A stretch of DNA of 52,415 bases from an uncultured bacterium (GTDB lineage: Bacteria; Cyanobacteriota; Vampirovibrionia; Gastranaerophilales; Gastranaerophilaceae). Positions 7,691-16,953 of this stretch are shown one piece after another. How positions within the stretch are numbered: the stretch's first letter is position 1; every line of letters begins with the position of its first letter. The translations under genes and the position numbers were made by a program. The notes below the pieces were generated by a model. That model searched no databases, was not told the origin of the DNA, and saw only the letters and a list, made by a program, of their open reading frames with translations. The stretch lies in the NCBI GenBank assembly GCA_903868125.1, contig CAIPUE010000035.1, forward strand, positions 1 through 52,415, given 5' to 3'.

Positions 7691-10600
7691 AAAAAGTTTT
7701 AGTAATAGGTTCTGGTCCGATTGTAATCGGGCAAGCTGCGGAATTCGATTATGCAGGCGTGCAGGCATGCAGAGCGCTTAAAGAAGAAGGAATTGAAGTA
7801 ATTTTAGTCAATTCTAACCCCGCAACGATTATGACAGATGAAAGTGTTGCCGATAAGGTCTACATCCAACCATTAACAGTGGAGGCACTTGACTATATAA
7901 TAAAAAAAGAACGCCCTGAAGGTTTGATTGCAAGCCTTGGAGGGCAAACAGGCTTGAATTTAGCGGTGCAATTAAATGATGCGGGGCTTTTGGAAAAATA
8001 CAACGTAAAAGTACTCGGTACAAATATCGATTCCATCAAACGGGCAGAGGATAGGGAGCTCTTTAAAAACCTTATGCAGCAAATTGGAGAACCTGTACCA
8101 AAAAGCGAAATAGTGTCGTGTTATGAAGATGCATTGAAATTTGCACAAGAAATCGGGTTTCCTATAATAATAAGACCTGCTTACACCCTAGGTGGAGCGG
8201 GTGGTGGAATTGCCCAAGATGAAAAAGCTTATGAGGAAATTGTTCATTCAGGGCTTGCAATGAGTCCGATTAATCAGGTTTTGGTTGAAAAAAGTATCGC
8301 GGGATACAAAGAGATTGAATATGAAGTAATGAGAGACGGAAATGACACCTGCATCATTGTCTGTAATATGGAAAACATTGACCCGATTGGAATCCACACA
8401 GGCGACAGCTTTGTCGTTGCACCCTCTCAAACCTTAACAAACAACGAATATCAGATGCTTCGTTCTTCTGCCTTAAAAATCATCCGCGCATTAAAAATCG
8501 AAGGCGGATGCAATGTTCAGTACGCACTTGATACCGTTTCAAACCAATATTACGTAATCGAAGTAAACCCTCGCGTAAGCCGTTCTTCGGCTCTTGCTTC
8601 TAAAGCAACCGGCTATCCGATAGCGAGAGTTACAACAAAAATCGCAGTCGGATATAATTTGCACGAAATAAAAAATGCGATTACCGGTAAAACCGTTGCC
8701 GCATTCGAACCGTCGATTGATTATGTTGTCACTAAAATCCCAAAATGGCCATTCGATAAATTCAGCTATGGTGATAGAATTTTAGGCACAAAGATGAAAG
8801 CGACAGGCGAAGTTATGGCTATAGGAAGAACTTTTGAAAGCTCTCTGAAAAAGGCGGTAACATCAACCGAAGACAAGAAAACAGGGCTTTTGAACTATAA
8901 ATTTTCAAAACTTGAAACGAGCCAACTTCTTTCAGATTTAAGTATTCAAGATGATAGAAGAATTTTTCGACTTGCCGAAGCGTTGACACGAGGGATTAGT
9001 ATTGATGAGATTAACAAAATCACAAAAATCGACAGGTGGTTTATTCATAAAATAAAAAATCTTGTTGATTTTTCAAATAATCTTAAAACGGCAGAATTAA
9101 CTCCCGAATTATATTTAAAGGCAAAAGAAATGGGCTTTTTAGATAGAGAAATTGCTCGCTTAACAAAAAAAGACCTTAAAGAAATTGAAGATTTAAGGAA
9201 AGAGAATAAAATTGAAGCCTCATTCAAAATTGTAGACACCTGCGCGGCAGAATTTGAAGCCCAAACACCTTATTACTACTCGACTTACAACGAAGAATGT
9301 GAGATGAAAAAATCAACGGGCAAAGAAACAATTATGGTTCTTGGTTCGGGTCCAATCCGTATTGGGCAAGGGATTGAATTCGATTACTGTTCTGTCCATG
9401 CAGCTTGGGGGATTAAAAATAATGGATATGATTCAGTTATGGTCAATTCCAATCCAGAAACGCTAAGTACTGATTTTGACATAGCCGATAGGCTCTATTT
9501 TGAACCGATGCACATTGAGAACATAATGAATATTATCGAAAAAGAAAAACCCAAAGGTGTATTAGTCCAATTCGGTGGACAAACCGCGATAAATTTAGCA
9601 GGACAACTTGAGGAACGAGGGGTAACAATTCTCGGAACTTCGCTTAAATCCACTGATATTACAGAAGACAGAGAACTTTTTGGAAATTTGCTAAGGGAAT
9701 TAAAAATTCCTCAACCGAAAGGTAAAGGTGTTAAAACGCTTCTTGAAGCGATTGAAGCAGCAAAAGAAATCGGCTATCCTGTTCTTGTCAGACCTTCATA
9801 CGTAATCGGCGGACGTGGGATGCAGATTGTTTATAACGATGAAGAACTTGTGATTTATATAAACGAAGCGATTAAATTTTCGGATAACATGATTTTAATC
9901 GATCAATATATTGAAGGACATGAAGTTGAACTTGATGCTATTTCTGACGGAATGGAAATCTTGGTTCCGGGGATTAATGAACACATCGAACGTGCCGGAG
10001 TCCATTCAGGTGACAGCATAAGCGTTTATCCCGCTCAACATATTGACAAACATATTGTTGACAAACTTATGGAATATACGAGAAAAATTGCCAGAAAACT
10101 CAAAATAAAAGGACTAATGAATATTCAGTTCATAATTAAAGATAACATTCCCTATATTATCGAGGTAAATCCACGTGCTTCACGAACTGTACCTATTATG
10201 TCCAAAGTTACCAATACGCCGATGGTTGACATTGCGGTGAACGTAATACTGGGTCGTTCAATCAGGCGCCAAGGCTACAGACCGGGATTAGTAAAAGAAA
10301 CTTCCCTTGTATGTGTTAAGGTGCCTATTTTCTCTTTCCAAAAGCTTAACAGAATTGATCCTGCATTGGCTCCTGAAATGAAATCAACCGGCGAAGTCCT
10401 CGGAATAGATACAACCTACGAAAAAGCTTTGGTAAAGGCGTTTATCGCAGCAGGATACAAGTTCCCGATGGATAAACAAAGAATTTTGGTTTCCCTAAAT
10501 GACCACTATAAAAAACCTGCACTTGAAGTCGTCAAAGGGTTTTACGAAGCAGGATTTTTGATTATGGCGACTTGGGGCACTCATAAATTCTTGGAAAAAA

Positions 10601-10896
10601 ACGGAATTCCGTCAAAGATGATTGCAGAATTTATGATTGACAAACTTCAAAAGCGTATGAAAGAAGGGCGTTTGGCATTGGTAATCAACACTCCGACATT
10701 GGGTAAAAACTCAGAAAGAAGCGGATTTCAAATCAGAACCCTTTCTGAAATGTACGGCTTGCCTTGTTTCACCTCTATTGATACCGCACGAGCCTTTTTA
10801 CAAGCGATAAATGCGTATGAAAAGAATTCAAAACTAAAATACAAAAGTATAGAGAAATATCGGAAAAAGAAATTTCTTAGCTGGATAAGACGTTAG
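7669..10896 (+). CDS. carB: Carbamoyl-phosphate synthase large subunit
   Basis: Makes carbamoyl phosphate from bicarbonate, ammonia and two ATP for PyrB (and arginine synthesis). At 1075 aa it matches the E. coli length. The duplicated structure is clear: GSGPIVIGQAAEFDY near residue 15 and GSGPIRIGQGIEFDY near 560 start the two halves, each with an ATP-grasp region, ending in an MGS-like allosteric domain from about 935. Overlaps carA by 22 bases. It completes a full UMP pathway. A 271-bp AT-rich gap follows in which I see no gene. Confidence 0.96.
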   Translation: MPKNTQIKKVLVIGSGPIVIGQAAEFDYAGVQACRALKEEGIEVILVNSNPATIMTDESVADKVYIQPLTVEALDYIIKKERPEGLIASLGGQTGLNLAVQLNDAGLLEKYNVKVLGTNIDSIKRAEDRELFKNLMQQIGEPVPKSEIVSCYEDALKFAQEIGFPIIIRPAYTLGGAGGGIAQDEKAYEEIVHSGLAMSPINQVLVEKSIAGYKEIEYEVMRDGNDTCIIVCNMENIDPIGIHTGDSFVVAPSQTLTNNEYQMLRSSALKIIRALKIEGGCNVQYALDTVSNQYYVIEVNPRVSRSSALASKATGYPIARVTTKIAVGYNLHEIKNAITGKTVAAFEPSIDYVVTKIPKWPFDKFSYGDRILGTKMKATGEVMAIGRTFESSLKKAVTSTEDKKTGLLNYKFSKLETSQLLSDLSIQDDRRIFRLAEALTRGISIDEINKITKIDRWFIHKIKNLVDFSNNLKTAELTPELYLKAKEMGFLDREIARLTKKDLKEIEDLRKENKIEASFKIVDTCAAEFEAQTPYYYSTYNEECEMKKSTGKETIMVLGSGPIRIGQGIEFDYCSVHAAWGIKNNGYDSVMVNSNPETLSTDFDIADRLYFEPMHIENIMNIIEKEKPKGVLVQFGGQTAINLAGQLEERGVTILGTSLKSTDITEDRELFGNLLRELKIPQPKGKGVKTLLEAIEAAKEIGYPVLVRPSYVIGGRGMQIVYNDEELVIYINEAIKFSDNMILIDQYIEGHEVELDAISDGMEILVPGINEHIERAGVHSGDSISVYPAQHIDKHIVDKLMEYTRKIARKLKIKGLMNIQFIIKDNIPYIIEVNPRASRTVPIMSKVTNTPMVDIAVNVILGRSIRRQGYRPGLVKETSLVCVKVPIFSFQKLNRIDPALAPEMKSTGEVLGIDTTYEKALVKAFIAAGYKFPMDKQRILVSLNDHYKKPALEVVKGFYEAGFLIMATWGTHKFLEKNGIPSKMIAEFMIDKLQKRMKEGRLALVINTPTLGKNSERSGFQIRTLSEMYGLPCFTSIDTARAFLQAINAYEKNSKLKYKSIEKYRKKKFLSWIRR

Positions 10897-11167
10897 ATTA
10901 TAGCATCAAATATTAAAATCGCTTAACACAACTTAACATAATGATAATTACTTTTTATATTATTTGTATTCTGTTTTTATCCATTAAGTATATATTTCTT
11001 ATTGGTGATTTAGAGGCTAAACACCCAAAACATTTGTTAATACTACGTTTTAGCTTATTAAGTTTGTTTTTTTAAACATCTTCTTAAAAAGGCAATTTAC
11101 AAAACCAGAATGTTTTTATATAAGGGTAAGGTTATAATGGTTAGTTAAATTTGGTAGGAGTTACAAA

Positions 11168-11692
11168 ATGTCTTTATTGATTTTCGCATATCGAAGACAA
11201 GAAATAATCAGACGTAAGAATGAAGTGAATTTCAAATTACTGGAATTAGAAAAACAGTTGATGGATTTACACAGCTACTCTGCCAGTATTTCAGACAACA
11301 CCGTTTCATTAAGAGACTTGATGGAATCGCCGCCATCAATGTTTAACAGAATGTCAATATTCATGGTTCAATCTCATCAATCAGCAAATGCGGGAGCAAG
11401 AGAAAAATTCCCACTTGTGGAGCAGATGATGATGGCGTCAAATCCTCAATTGGCACAAAATGCCGAATTGAAACAGCAATATGAAAAATCCTTGTACGCC
11501 GACTTGTATAAGCAAGGGCGTGAAGAATTCGGCAAACGGGAAGAAAAACTTTTAAATCAACAAGATTTAAAGATACAACAAGCAAAATCAAAACTTGAAA
11601 CTCAGTTGAAAATGCTAGACTCAGAAGAAACAAAAGTGGCTGAGCAAGAAGATAAAGCCGCCGAAAAATCAGCTCCTAAGTATGTAGCTTAA
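11168..11692 (+). CDS. Hypothetical coiled-coil protein, 174 aa
   Basis: Starts at an ATG with TAGGAG 7 bases upstream and a TATAAT box at 11132-11137. The protein begins MSLLIFAYRRQEIIRRKNEV and is predominantly helical, with two charged stretches likely to form coiled coils (about 15-45 and 95-165) and an Ala/Glu/Lys-rich tail. No signal peptide. A strong terminator follows, so it is a single-gene transcript. I do not recognise a function. Confidence 0.75.
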   Translation: MSLLIFAYRRQEIIRRKNEVNFKLLELEKQLMDLHSYSASISDNTVSLRDLMESPPSMFNRMSIFMVQSHQSANAGAREKFPLVEQMMMASNPQLAQNAELKQQYEKSLYADLYKQGREEFGKREEKLLNQQDLKIQQAKSKLETQLKMLDSEETKVAEQEDKAAEKSAPKYVA

Positions 11693-11735
11693 GTTGAAAA
11701 ATAAATAATTTGTGAAAGTATTGAAGTGGAAATAA

Positions 11736-11771
11736 AGAAGCTGGCTAAAATTAGTTTTTAGTCAGCCTCTT
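11736..11771 (+). terminator. Intrinsic terminator after the coiled-coil gene
   Basis: AGAAGCTGGCTAAAA pairs imperfectly with TTTTAGTCAGCCTCT around a short loop, followed by TTATTGTTTT. It lies 43 bases after the stop. Confidence 0.7.
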
Positions 11772-12007
11772 TATTGTTTTGATTTTGGGCAAAAAGTTAG
11801 CAATGGAGGCTGCGGACAATTCTCTCGCGCCCTTTGTTCTACCGACAGGCTCACAAAGGCTCGTACCTTGCCTGTTCGCTTTGTCAAAATTGTATATTTT
11901 GGAATTATTCCATGTTCTAATAAGCTTATAAAAGCTATATTTGAGCTTAGGGTGTTTTTATGATATCTTTTTATCATATATTATTTTAAAAAAAATTGGA
12001 AGAAGTT
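11772..12007. other. Intergenic region with no gene, with inverted repeat before tpsB
   Basis: The first ~100 bases (11780-11890) are more GC-rich than the surroundings and encode no convincing ORF; they may be a decayed repeat. TATGATA (11959-11965) and TATCATA (11972-11978) form a 7-bp inverted repeat about 30 bases before the tpsB start and could be an operator. Similar TGATA/TATCA arms occur upstream of tpsA. Confidence 0.45.
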
Positions 12008-12229
12008 ATGAAAAAATTATCCTTAATTATTTCTTGCCTACTGTTAGGTAATTTAACCACTTTTGCCGCTCAAGATATAAATATAAACGGCTCAAGCCCC
12101 GAAGTAATGAATAAGCAAAACATTATGCAAATTAATGGGCTGCAAGTTGAAAAGAAAGAAATAGGAACAACGCCAAGTAAGTTTATACCTGAATCTCAAA
12201 AGGATGTTGAGCAAAAAAAGATTTTGTGA
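12008..12229 (+). CDS. TpsB transporter, N-terminal part (signal peptide and linker), before a frame change
   Basis: From ATG 12008 (GGAAG upstream) this reads a classic signal peptide (MKKLSLIISCLLLGNLTTFA, cleavage near Ala20) and a ~50-residue polar linker, then stops at TGA 12227-12229. The following ORF lacks a signal peptide and a ribosome binding site but begins directly with the POTRA domain. The two make one normal FhaC/ShlB protein if one base is re-read at A AAA AAG (12214-12220). So this is the first segment of a frameshifted or recoded gene, not a separate protein. Confidence 0.75.
   Translation: MKKLSLIISCLLLGNLTTFAAQDININGSSPEVMNKQNIMQINGLQVEKKEIGTTPSKFIPESQKDVEQKKIL
12214..12220 (+). 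other. Slippery heptamer A AAA AAG at the TpsB frame junction
   Basis: In the upstream reading frame the codons are CAA AAA AAG ATT TTG TGA. A -1 shift on A AAA AAG gives AAA GAT TTT GTG AAA and enters the POTRA/barrel frame. The heptamer is in the same phase as the E. coli dnaX site. An AGGA (12201-12204) lies about 9 bases before the heptamer, similar in place to the stimulatory Shine-Dalgarno of dnaX. No strong downstream hairpin is visible. A simple homopolymer indel is the alternative. Confidence 0.5.
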
Positions 12230-13749
12230 AAGGGGATTTAGTTTATAATCCTAAGTTTACTTTGAATAAAGTTATCTTTCAGGGAAATACAATTTATTCA
12301 GACAAAAAATTATCGGAATTAACAAAAGACCTTGTCGGAAAAGAAATTTACACTGAAGATCTTTTGGATTTAGCAGTAAATATTAGCGATTTTTACCGAA
12401 ACAACGGATATTTAACATCTTATGCATATCTTGAACCCCAAGATATTACCGAGGGCACTGTAATTATTACAATCAAAGAAAGTAAGGTTGTAGAAAAATA
12501 CATTAGCGGAAACCGCTGGGAAAAAGAATGGTACTTGAGAAATATAGTACTTGGTGGCAAAGGCTTAGATGACGAAAAAGTTTTTAATACCAGCGCACTT
12601 CAAGGTGCAATGAAAAATTTAAATAAAGAAGCATACTTAGATGCTTTAGCCGAAATTAATACAAATAAAAATGATGATACAGTAATTAAATTAAATATTA
12701 CAGATAGGTTTCCTCTTAATTTGGATTTAGCATGGGATGACTATGGAAGGAATTATACCGGGCGGCAAAGATTTACAAGTATTGTAGGTATGGATAATTT
12801 TACAGGTTTTGGTGACAGAATCTATGCAGGAGGCATCTTTTCGCAAGACTCTCAAGGCATTTTAGCCGGATACCAAGTTCCAATAGGTCCCTACGGAACA
12901 AAATTAGGATTAGACTATTCTTATTCAAATATTTTTATCGGCGGGCCATACCGAGATCTAAACATGAGAGGTAAGGCCAACAGTTACTCACTCAGATTAA
13001 CCCAACCAATTATAAATACAGCAACAAAAGAACTTAGCGCTTATGTTTCCGCTGATGCAATTAATACACAAAGCGAGAACACAGGTGCCAAAGATTACAA
13101 TTTGAGAGTACTAAGAACTGGGCTTTATGGGATGTTTGACGATAAAAACGGTCGGACGATAACAAGTGTGGGTACTGATATAGGAACAAACGGTCTTGGC
13201 GCCAGCGATAACATTGAAAACAGCTATCAAAGCGTTTTTTACAAAGCAATCGCAAGCTTGATAAGAGTTCAAAGACTACCTAAAAATTGCATAGGTGTTT
13301 TTAGATTAAACGGGCAATATTCACCTCAATCCCTATACTCGGCTGAACAAATGTTCTTAGGTGGAGTTTATTCAATAAGAGGCTATCAGCCCGGTGAACT
13401 ATTAGGCGATTATGGGCTTGCAGGCTCATTTGAAATAAGAACTCCCGTTCCCGGTCTACAAAAAATACTACCTGAAAAATTTAAATCATGGTCCGATAAA
13501 ATCAAATTAGCATTTTTCTACGATTGGGGTTCTATAAGAGAAAATGTGGTGCAATACGATTATCCTAATAACTTTCTGCAAAGTGTCGGCTTCGGAACCT
13601 ATATTAACTTAACTGACGCGCTATATTTGCAAGCAGGAATCGGTATACCGGTTGGTTCTAAATACTATAACGAAGACAAGGCAAGACTCTATTTTTCAAT
13701 AAATACAGACATCGACAGGATATTCATGAAACCGAAAGAAAGATTATAA
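12226..13749 (+). CDS. TpsB/FhaC-ShlB family outer-membrane transporter (POTRA and barrel)
   Basis: Outer-membrane pore that secretes a TpsA partner. About 507 residues are visible in this frame. A POTRA region occupies about 1-100 (FTLNKVIFQGNTIYSDKKL, then ITIKESKV) and a 16-strand-type barrel follows. Family landmarks are DDYGRNYTGRQR near residue 172 and the loop-6 motif SIRGYQPGE (about 383), equivalent to VRG(Y/F). The nominal GTG start has no RBS and no signal sequence; both are supplied by the preceding ORF through a -1 shift. Ends 2 bases from the convergent tpsA gene. The total of about 580 aa is normal for the family. Confidence 0.85.
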   Translation: MKGDLVYNPKFTLNKVIFQGNTIYSDKKLSELTKDLVGKEIYTEDLLDLAVNISDFYRNNGYLTSYAYLEPQDITEGTVIITIKESKVVEKYISGNRWEKEWYLRNIVLGGKGLDDEKVFNTSALQGAMKNLNKEAYLDALAEINTNKNDDTVIKLNITDRFPLNLDLAWDDYGRNYTGRQRFTSIVGMDNFTGFGDRIYAGGIFSQDSQGILAGYQVPIGPYGTKLGLDYSYSNIFIGGPYRDLNMRGKANSYSLRLTQPIINTATKELSAYVSADAINTQSENTGAKDYNLRVLRTGLYGMFDDKNGRTITSVGTDIGTNGLGASDNIENSYQSVFYKAIASLIRVQRLPKNCIGVFRLNGQYSPQSLYSAEQMFLGGVYSIRGYQPGELLGDYGLAGSFEIRTPVPGLQKILPEKFKSWSDKIKLAFFYDWGSIRENVVQYDYPNNFLQSVGFGTYINLTDALYLQAGIGIPVGSKYYNEDKARLYFSINTDIDRIFMKPKERL

Positions 13750-13750
13750 T

Positions 13751-15526
13751 TTAGAAAAGAGAGCCAAAACTAAACTTAAGATTACCGACAAATAGTCTTT
13801 GCCATGGCCTAGGAGCGACTATCATTTTTCTATTTACATAAGCACTAGCATAAAGGTGTGAATCAAAAGCTAATTTAATGCCATTGCCGGCATACAGATT
13901 AGATTGTTTCAAAACGGAGTTATCATATACTTTGATGTCTTTAGCTGCAACAAGGGAAGAATTACTAATTGTAGATGCTTTAATATCAAAACTATTGGAA
14001 GCAAAGACACTTGAATTTGTTATTGCCGCTCCATTGCCTAATGCAACGATATTACCTACTGTAATTGATGAGTTATCAACAAATGAATGGTTTAATGATA
14101 GTCTTTCTTTAATATCCATTATTGAATTATTTACACTTGAATCAGTCATTTCTAAACAATTATTAAGTGAGAATCTAGATCCGCTTATGCCTGATTGATG
14201 GTATGCATAAACATAACCGGAGTTAATAATAGAATTATGAACCCCTGATGAACTTAAAACAATATTTTGGTTAGCCGAAATGGTAGAATTATCAATGGAG
14301 GTATTATTTACTAAAGTAAAATTAATGTCGGAATGAATGTTTGAATTGTTATTAATGATTGAATGGTCTAAGAATATAAGCTCACCTGATCTAGCTGTAG
14401 TATTGGACATACGTGAATTATCAAATAAAAATATGTTTCTATTAACATTAATTTGTGAATTTTCTACAACAGAATTATAACCACTAAAAGAACCTTTTGC
14501 GAAAATTGACGAATTATTAATATAAGACTGTGCTGAAGCTACAATATATGCATTTGAGTTTATGGTGGAATTATTAATAGCAGAGGATGCTATATTTATG
14601 TTACCTTGGGATTGCACAACAGCATTTTTCAACTCTGACCCGTTTTGTAAATTTATATCTTTTTTTGCAACAAGATATACTTTACCTGATGAGCTGTCTG
14701 CAACAGCAATAGAAGCCTTTTGGATTGTAATGTTACCATAATCAGCCGTATTCGCAGCTCCGGTAACATTAAATTTGTCTCCCCCTGCAATAACAGTATT
14801 AGGGGCATAGAAAGTCACTCCGTCTGCTGTAATTAATCTTAAATCACCTTTCCCGTTATGCAACAAATTACCATTTGCATCAACACCTGTTTTAATATCG
14901 GCTGCATTTATGCTTATATTAGGAGCAACAATGTTTAAATCTTTAGCAACACGTACAACTGCCATTTTAGAAGGATCACCTTGACCAATTGTAATGCCTG
15001 CAGTCGATGCATTGTGCATAAAATCTATTTTTCCGTTCAAGTTTCCGTCCCAGTTAACATTTTTTGTTGTTAAATCTAATGCATTTACGTTGAAGTAAGA
15101 ACCGTTTTCAAGTAACATACCGTTAGGGTTAGAAATAATTGTCCGCCCAGATTCGCCGCTTGAAGTCAAACTCCCTGCAAACCTTGACATACTGCCTCCG
15201 ACAACATTGTTAAGAGCGACCTGTCCCGCAGCTGAAAAGTGGAAGTTTAATGATTGTCCTGGGGCTGTATTGAGCGCTTGCCATGTCAAAGTACTGCCGC
15301 TTCCGTATATATTAACATTTGCATGAGTTAAATCAGTTGTAATCGTTGCGCCGTTTGTCATACTGTTGACATGAGCACCATACTGACCTCCCACTGTTTG
15401 CAATACATCTCCTGAAGATGTAATCTCTGCAGACATTGCCATAAGAGGCAAACATAGCACAAACATGGATGCTGATATAGCTGTTGTAAATAAACGCTTT
15501 GCAATCGAATCCGTGGTAAAACTCAT
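13751..15526 (-). CDS. TpsA-type secreted exoprotein with filamentous haemagglutinin N-terminal domain
   Basis: Large surface or secreted protein, the probable cargo of the adjacent TpsB. An N-terminal signal peptide (residues 1-33, ending AMSA) is followed by the TPS domain with the conserved NPNG motif (about residue 135). From about 300 to 560 the sequence is a ladder of degenerate NNSSI/NNSTI units, as expected for a right-handed beta-helix. At 591 aa it is short for the family and has no obvious membrane anchor. GGAAG lies upstream of the ATG. It is convergent with tpsB rather than in the usual tpsB-tpsA operon. Confidence 0.85.
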   Translation of the reverse strand: MSFTTDSIAKRLFTTAISASMFVLCLPLMAMSAEITSSGDVLQTVGGQYGAHVNSMTNGATITTDLTHANVNIYGSGSTLTWQALNTAPGQSLNFHFSAAGQVALNNVVGGSMSRFAGSLTSSGESGRTIISNPNGMLLENGSYFNVNALDLTTKNVNWDGNLNGKIDFMHNASTAGITIGQGDPSKMAVVRVAKDLNIVAPNISINAADIKTGVDANGNLLHNGKGDLRLITADGVTFYAPNTVIAGGDKFNVTGAANTADYGNITIQKASIAVADSSSGKVYLVAKKDINLQNGSELKNAVVQSQGNINIASSAINNSTINSNAYIVASAQSYINNSSIFAKGSFSGYNSVVENSQINVNRNIFLFDNSRMSNTTARSGELIFLDHSIINNNSNIHSDINFTLVNNTSIDNSTISANQNIVLSSSGVHNSIINSGYVYAYHQSGISGSRFSLNNCLEMTDSSVNNSIMDIKERLSLNHSFVDNSSITVGNIVALGNGAAITNSSVFASNSFDIKASTISNSSLVAAKDIKVYDNSVLKQSNLYAGNGIKLAFDSHLYASAYVNRKMIVAPRPWQRLFVGNLKFSFGSLF

Positions 15527-15569
15527 CCTAAAACTTCCTTTTGTCCGCTAGGTAAAATGTAAATCCAAG

Positions 15570-15596
15570 ATTATAATAAAATATATTAGGGGTCAA
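15570..15596 (-). promoter_or_regulatory. Probable tpsA promoter
   Basis: Read on the minus strand, TTGACC (15596-15591) and TATAAT (15575-15570) are separated by 15 bases, which is short of optimal. The -35 box abuts the palindrome at 15596-15608. Confidence 0.45.
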
Positions 15597-15608
15597 TGAT
15601 AATATCAT
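15596..15608. promoter_or_regulatory. Palindrome ATGATAATATCAT at the tpsA promoter
   Basis: A perfect palindrome around a central A, abutting the predicted -35 box of tpsA. A related sequence (ATGATTAATATCA) lies at 15630-15642, and TATGATA/TATCATA arms lie upstream of tpsB at 11959-11978. It could be an operator shared by the two-partner secretion genes. Confidence 0.35.
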
Positions 15609-15761
15609 TATAAACTATTATCGTTAAATATGATTAATATCAGTGTTCATTTTTTACAAAACTTTACGTATCATCTGGAGTTAATCACAGTATTACAGGC
15701 AGTACGTAACTATATTTAAAAACAATAATAATTAGTATTAGACTTATTTTGTATTTTTTAC

Positions 15762-15767
15762 TATAAT
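15762..15767 (+). promoter_or_regulatory. Probable -10 box of the polysaccharide operon
   Basis: TATAAT lies 48 bases before the first export gene; a weak TTAGAC lies 18 bases upstream as a possible -35. The intergenic region 15527-15794 separates divergent transcription of tpsA and this operon. Confidence 0.4.
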
Positions 15768-15809
15768 AAATATATAGAAACTTATTTTTGAATTATGGAT
15801 GGGGCAAAG

Positions 15810-16949
15810 TTGAATAAGATGAAATATATATGCGTTATAATAATTTTATTATTTTTAGCGTTCTGCACATGTTTCCCTGCAAGTGCAGAAGAACAGGGGA
15901 TTGTTGATGTACACTTGATTCAATCAGGGTTGGAATACGATGCAAATCAGCATTCCAGAGAATATTTGCTTGGTCCAAACGATGTTATTAGCATTTTTGT
16001 TTATGATGCTGACGAATTTGATCAAGAGAGAATTCGCGTGCAGCCGGATGGGAATATTATTATAACTCCGTTAGGGGCGGTTAAAGTATCAGGAAAAAGT
16101 GTAGACGAACTAAATAAATTGCTTATAAAAGAATATAAATTATATCTTAAAAATCCTCAATTAACAATTAGGTTGGATCAATCCAGACCATTTGTTGCTT
16201 ACGTTACGGGTAATGTTTTAAATCCGGGCGGTTACGAATTAAATACAGATACTACTGCCGTTTATCCTGCAGGAGTTAATGCTTTTAGTGATGTGCAAAT
16301 CACGAGAAGATCTCCTCTTTTATCCAATTTACTTGTTGCAGCCGGAGGAGCAAAGTTTGATAGTGATTTTGAGCGTGTGAAAATTACAAATTCAAACACT
16401 CATTATTCATTTGAAGTTAATTTGTTGAATATTCTTGAAAATAAAGATACCCGAGAAGATATTTATTTAATGGCAGGAGATGTAGTTAATATACCGAAAC
16501 TTCCTACCCCTCTGGCAGTAAGTGAAGAAAAATATGTTAAATACGTTACATCCACTTTTTCTCCAAGACGCATTCCTGTTAAAGTTTTCGGATATGTACA
16601 AAATCCGGGGTTAGTTCAACTTGACAGCAGTGCTTCAATAACCTTGAATTCTGCGCTTATGGCGGCAGGCGGATATTTAACTGATGCAGCTTATGCCCCT
16701 AAAAAAGTATATATCAGCAGGGCCGACGCATCAGGAAAACTTGTGACAAAAACAGTTAACCCGATGGTAAACGACATAGTTGTAATGCCTAATGACATTG
16801 TCTATGTGCCGGAAAAGATAAGACCGCTTATTGCAAAAGCATTTGAAGCTATGACGAAACTTATCACTCCTATCAATGCGTTTGCTAATTCATACAATAA
16901 TGCGGCTCTTATGTTTAACCCTACAAGATACCAAGTAATAGGAAAATAA
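15810..16949 (+). CDS. Wza-like polysaccharide export (OPX) protein
   Basis: Outer-membrane or periplasmic channel component for surface polysaccharide export. A signal peptide (about 1-26, ending PASA) is followed by a Poly_export domain ([14 protein letters not shown], then [13 protein letters not shown]) and SLBB-type domains. About 379 aa, typical for Wza-type proteins. Start choice: TTG 15810 has GGGG 5 bases upstream; ATG 15795 lacks an RBS, and ATG 15819 is also possible. The lipoprotein-type Cys of Wza is not clearly present (LAFC has Phe before Cys). First gene of a long co-directional locus; the next gene starts 4 bases later. Confidence 0.88.
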   Translation: MNKMKYICVIIILLFLAFCTCFPASAEEQGIVDVHLIQSGLEYDANQHSREYLLGPNDVISIFVYDADEFDQERIRVQPDGNIIITPLGAVKVSGKSVDELNKLLIKEYKLYLKNPQLTIRLDQSRPFVAYVTGNVLNPGGYELNTDTTAVYPAGVNAFSDVQITRRSPLLSNLLVAAGGAKFDSDFERVKITNSNTHYSFEVNLLNILENKDTREDIYLMAGDVVNIPKLPTPLAVSEEKYVKYVTSTFSPRRIPVKVFGYVQNPGLVQLDSSASITLNSALMAAGGYLTDAAYAPKKVYISRADASGKLVTKTVNPMVNDIVVMPNDIVYVPEKIRPLIAKAFEAMTKLITPINAFANSYNNAALMFNPTRYQVIGK

Positions 16950-16953
16950 ATCA

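Noticed and set aside
10897-11167. Riboswitch or small RNA in the gap after carB
   Set aside because: The sequence is AT-rich with only weak complementary stretches; no terminator or conserved motif could be supported apart from a -10 box at 11132.
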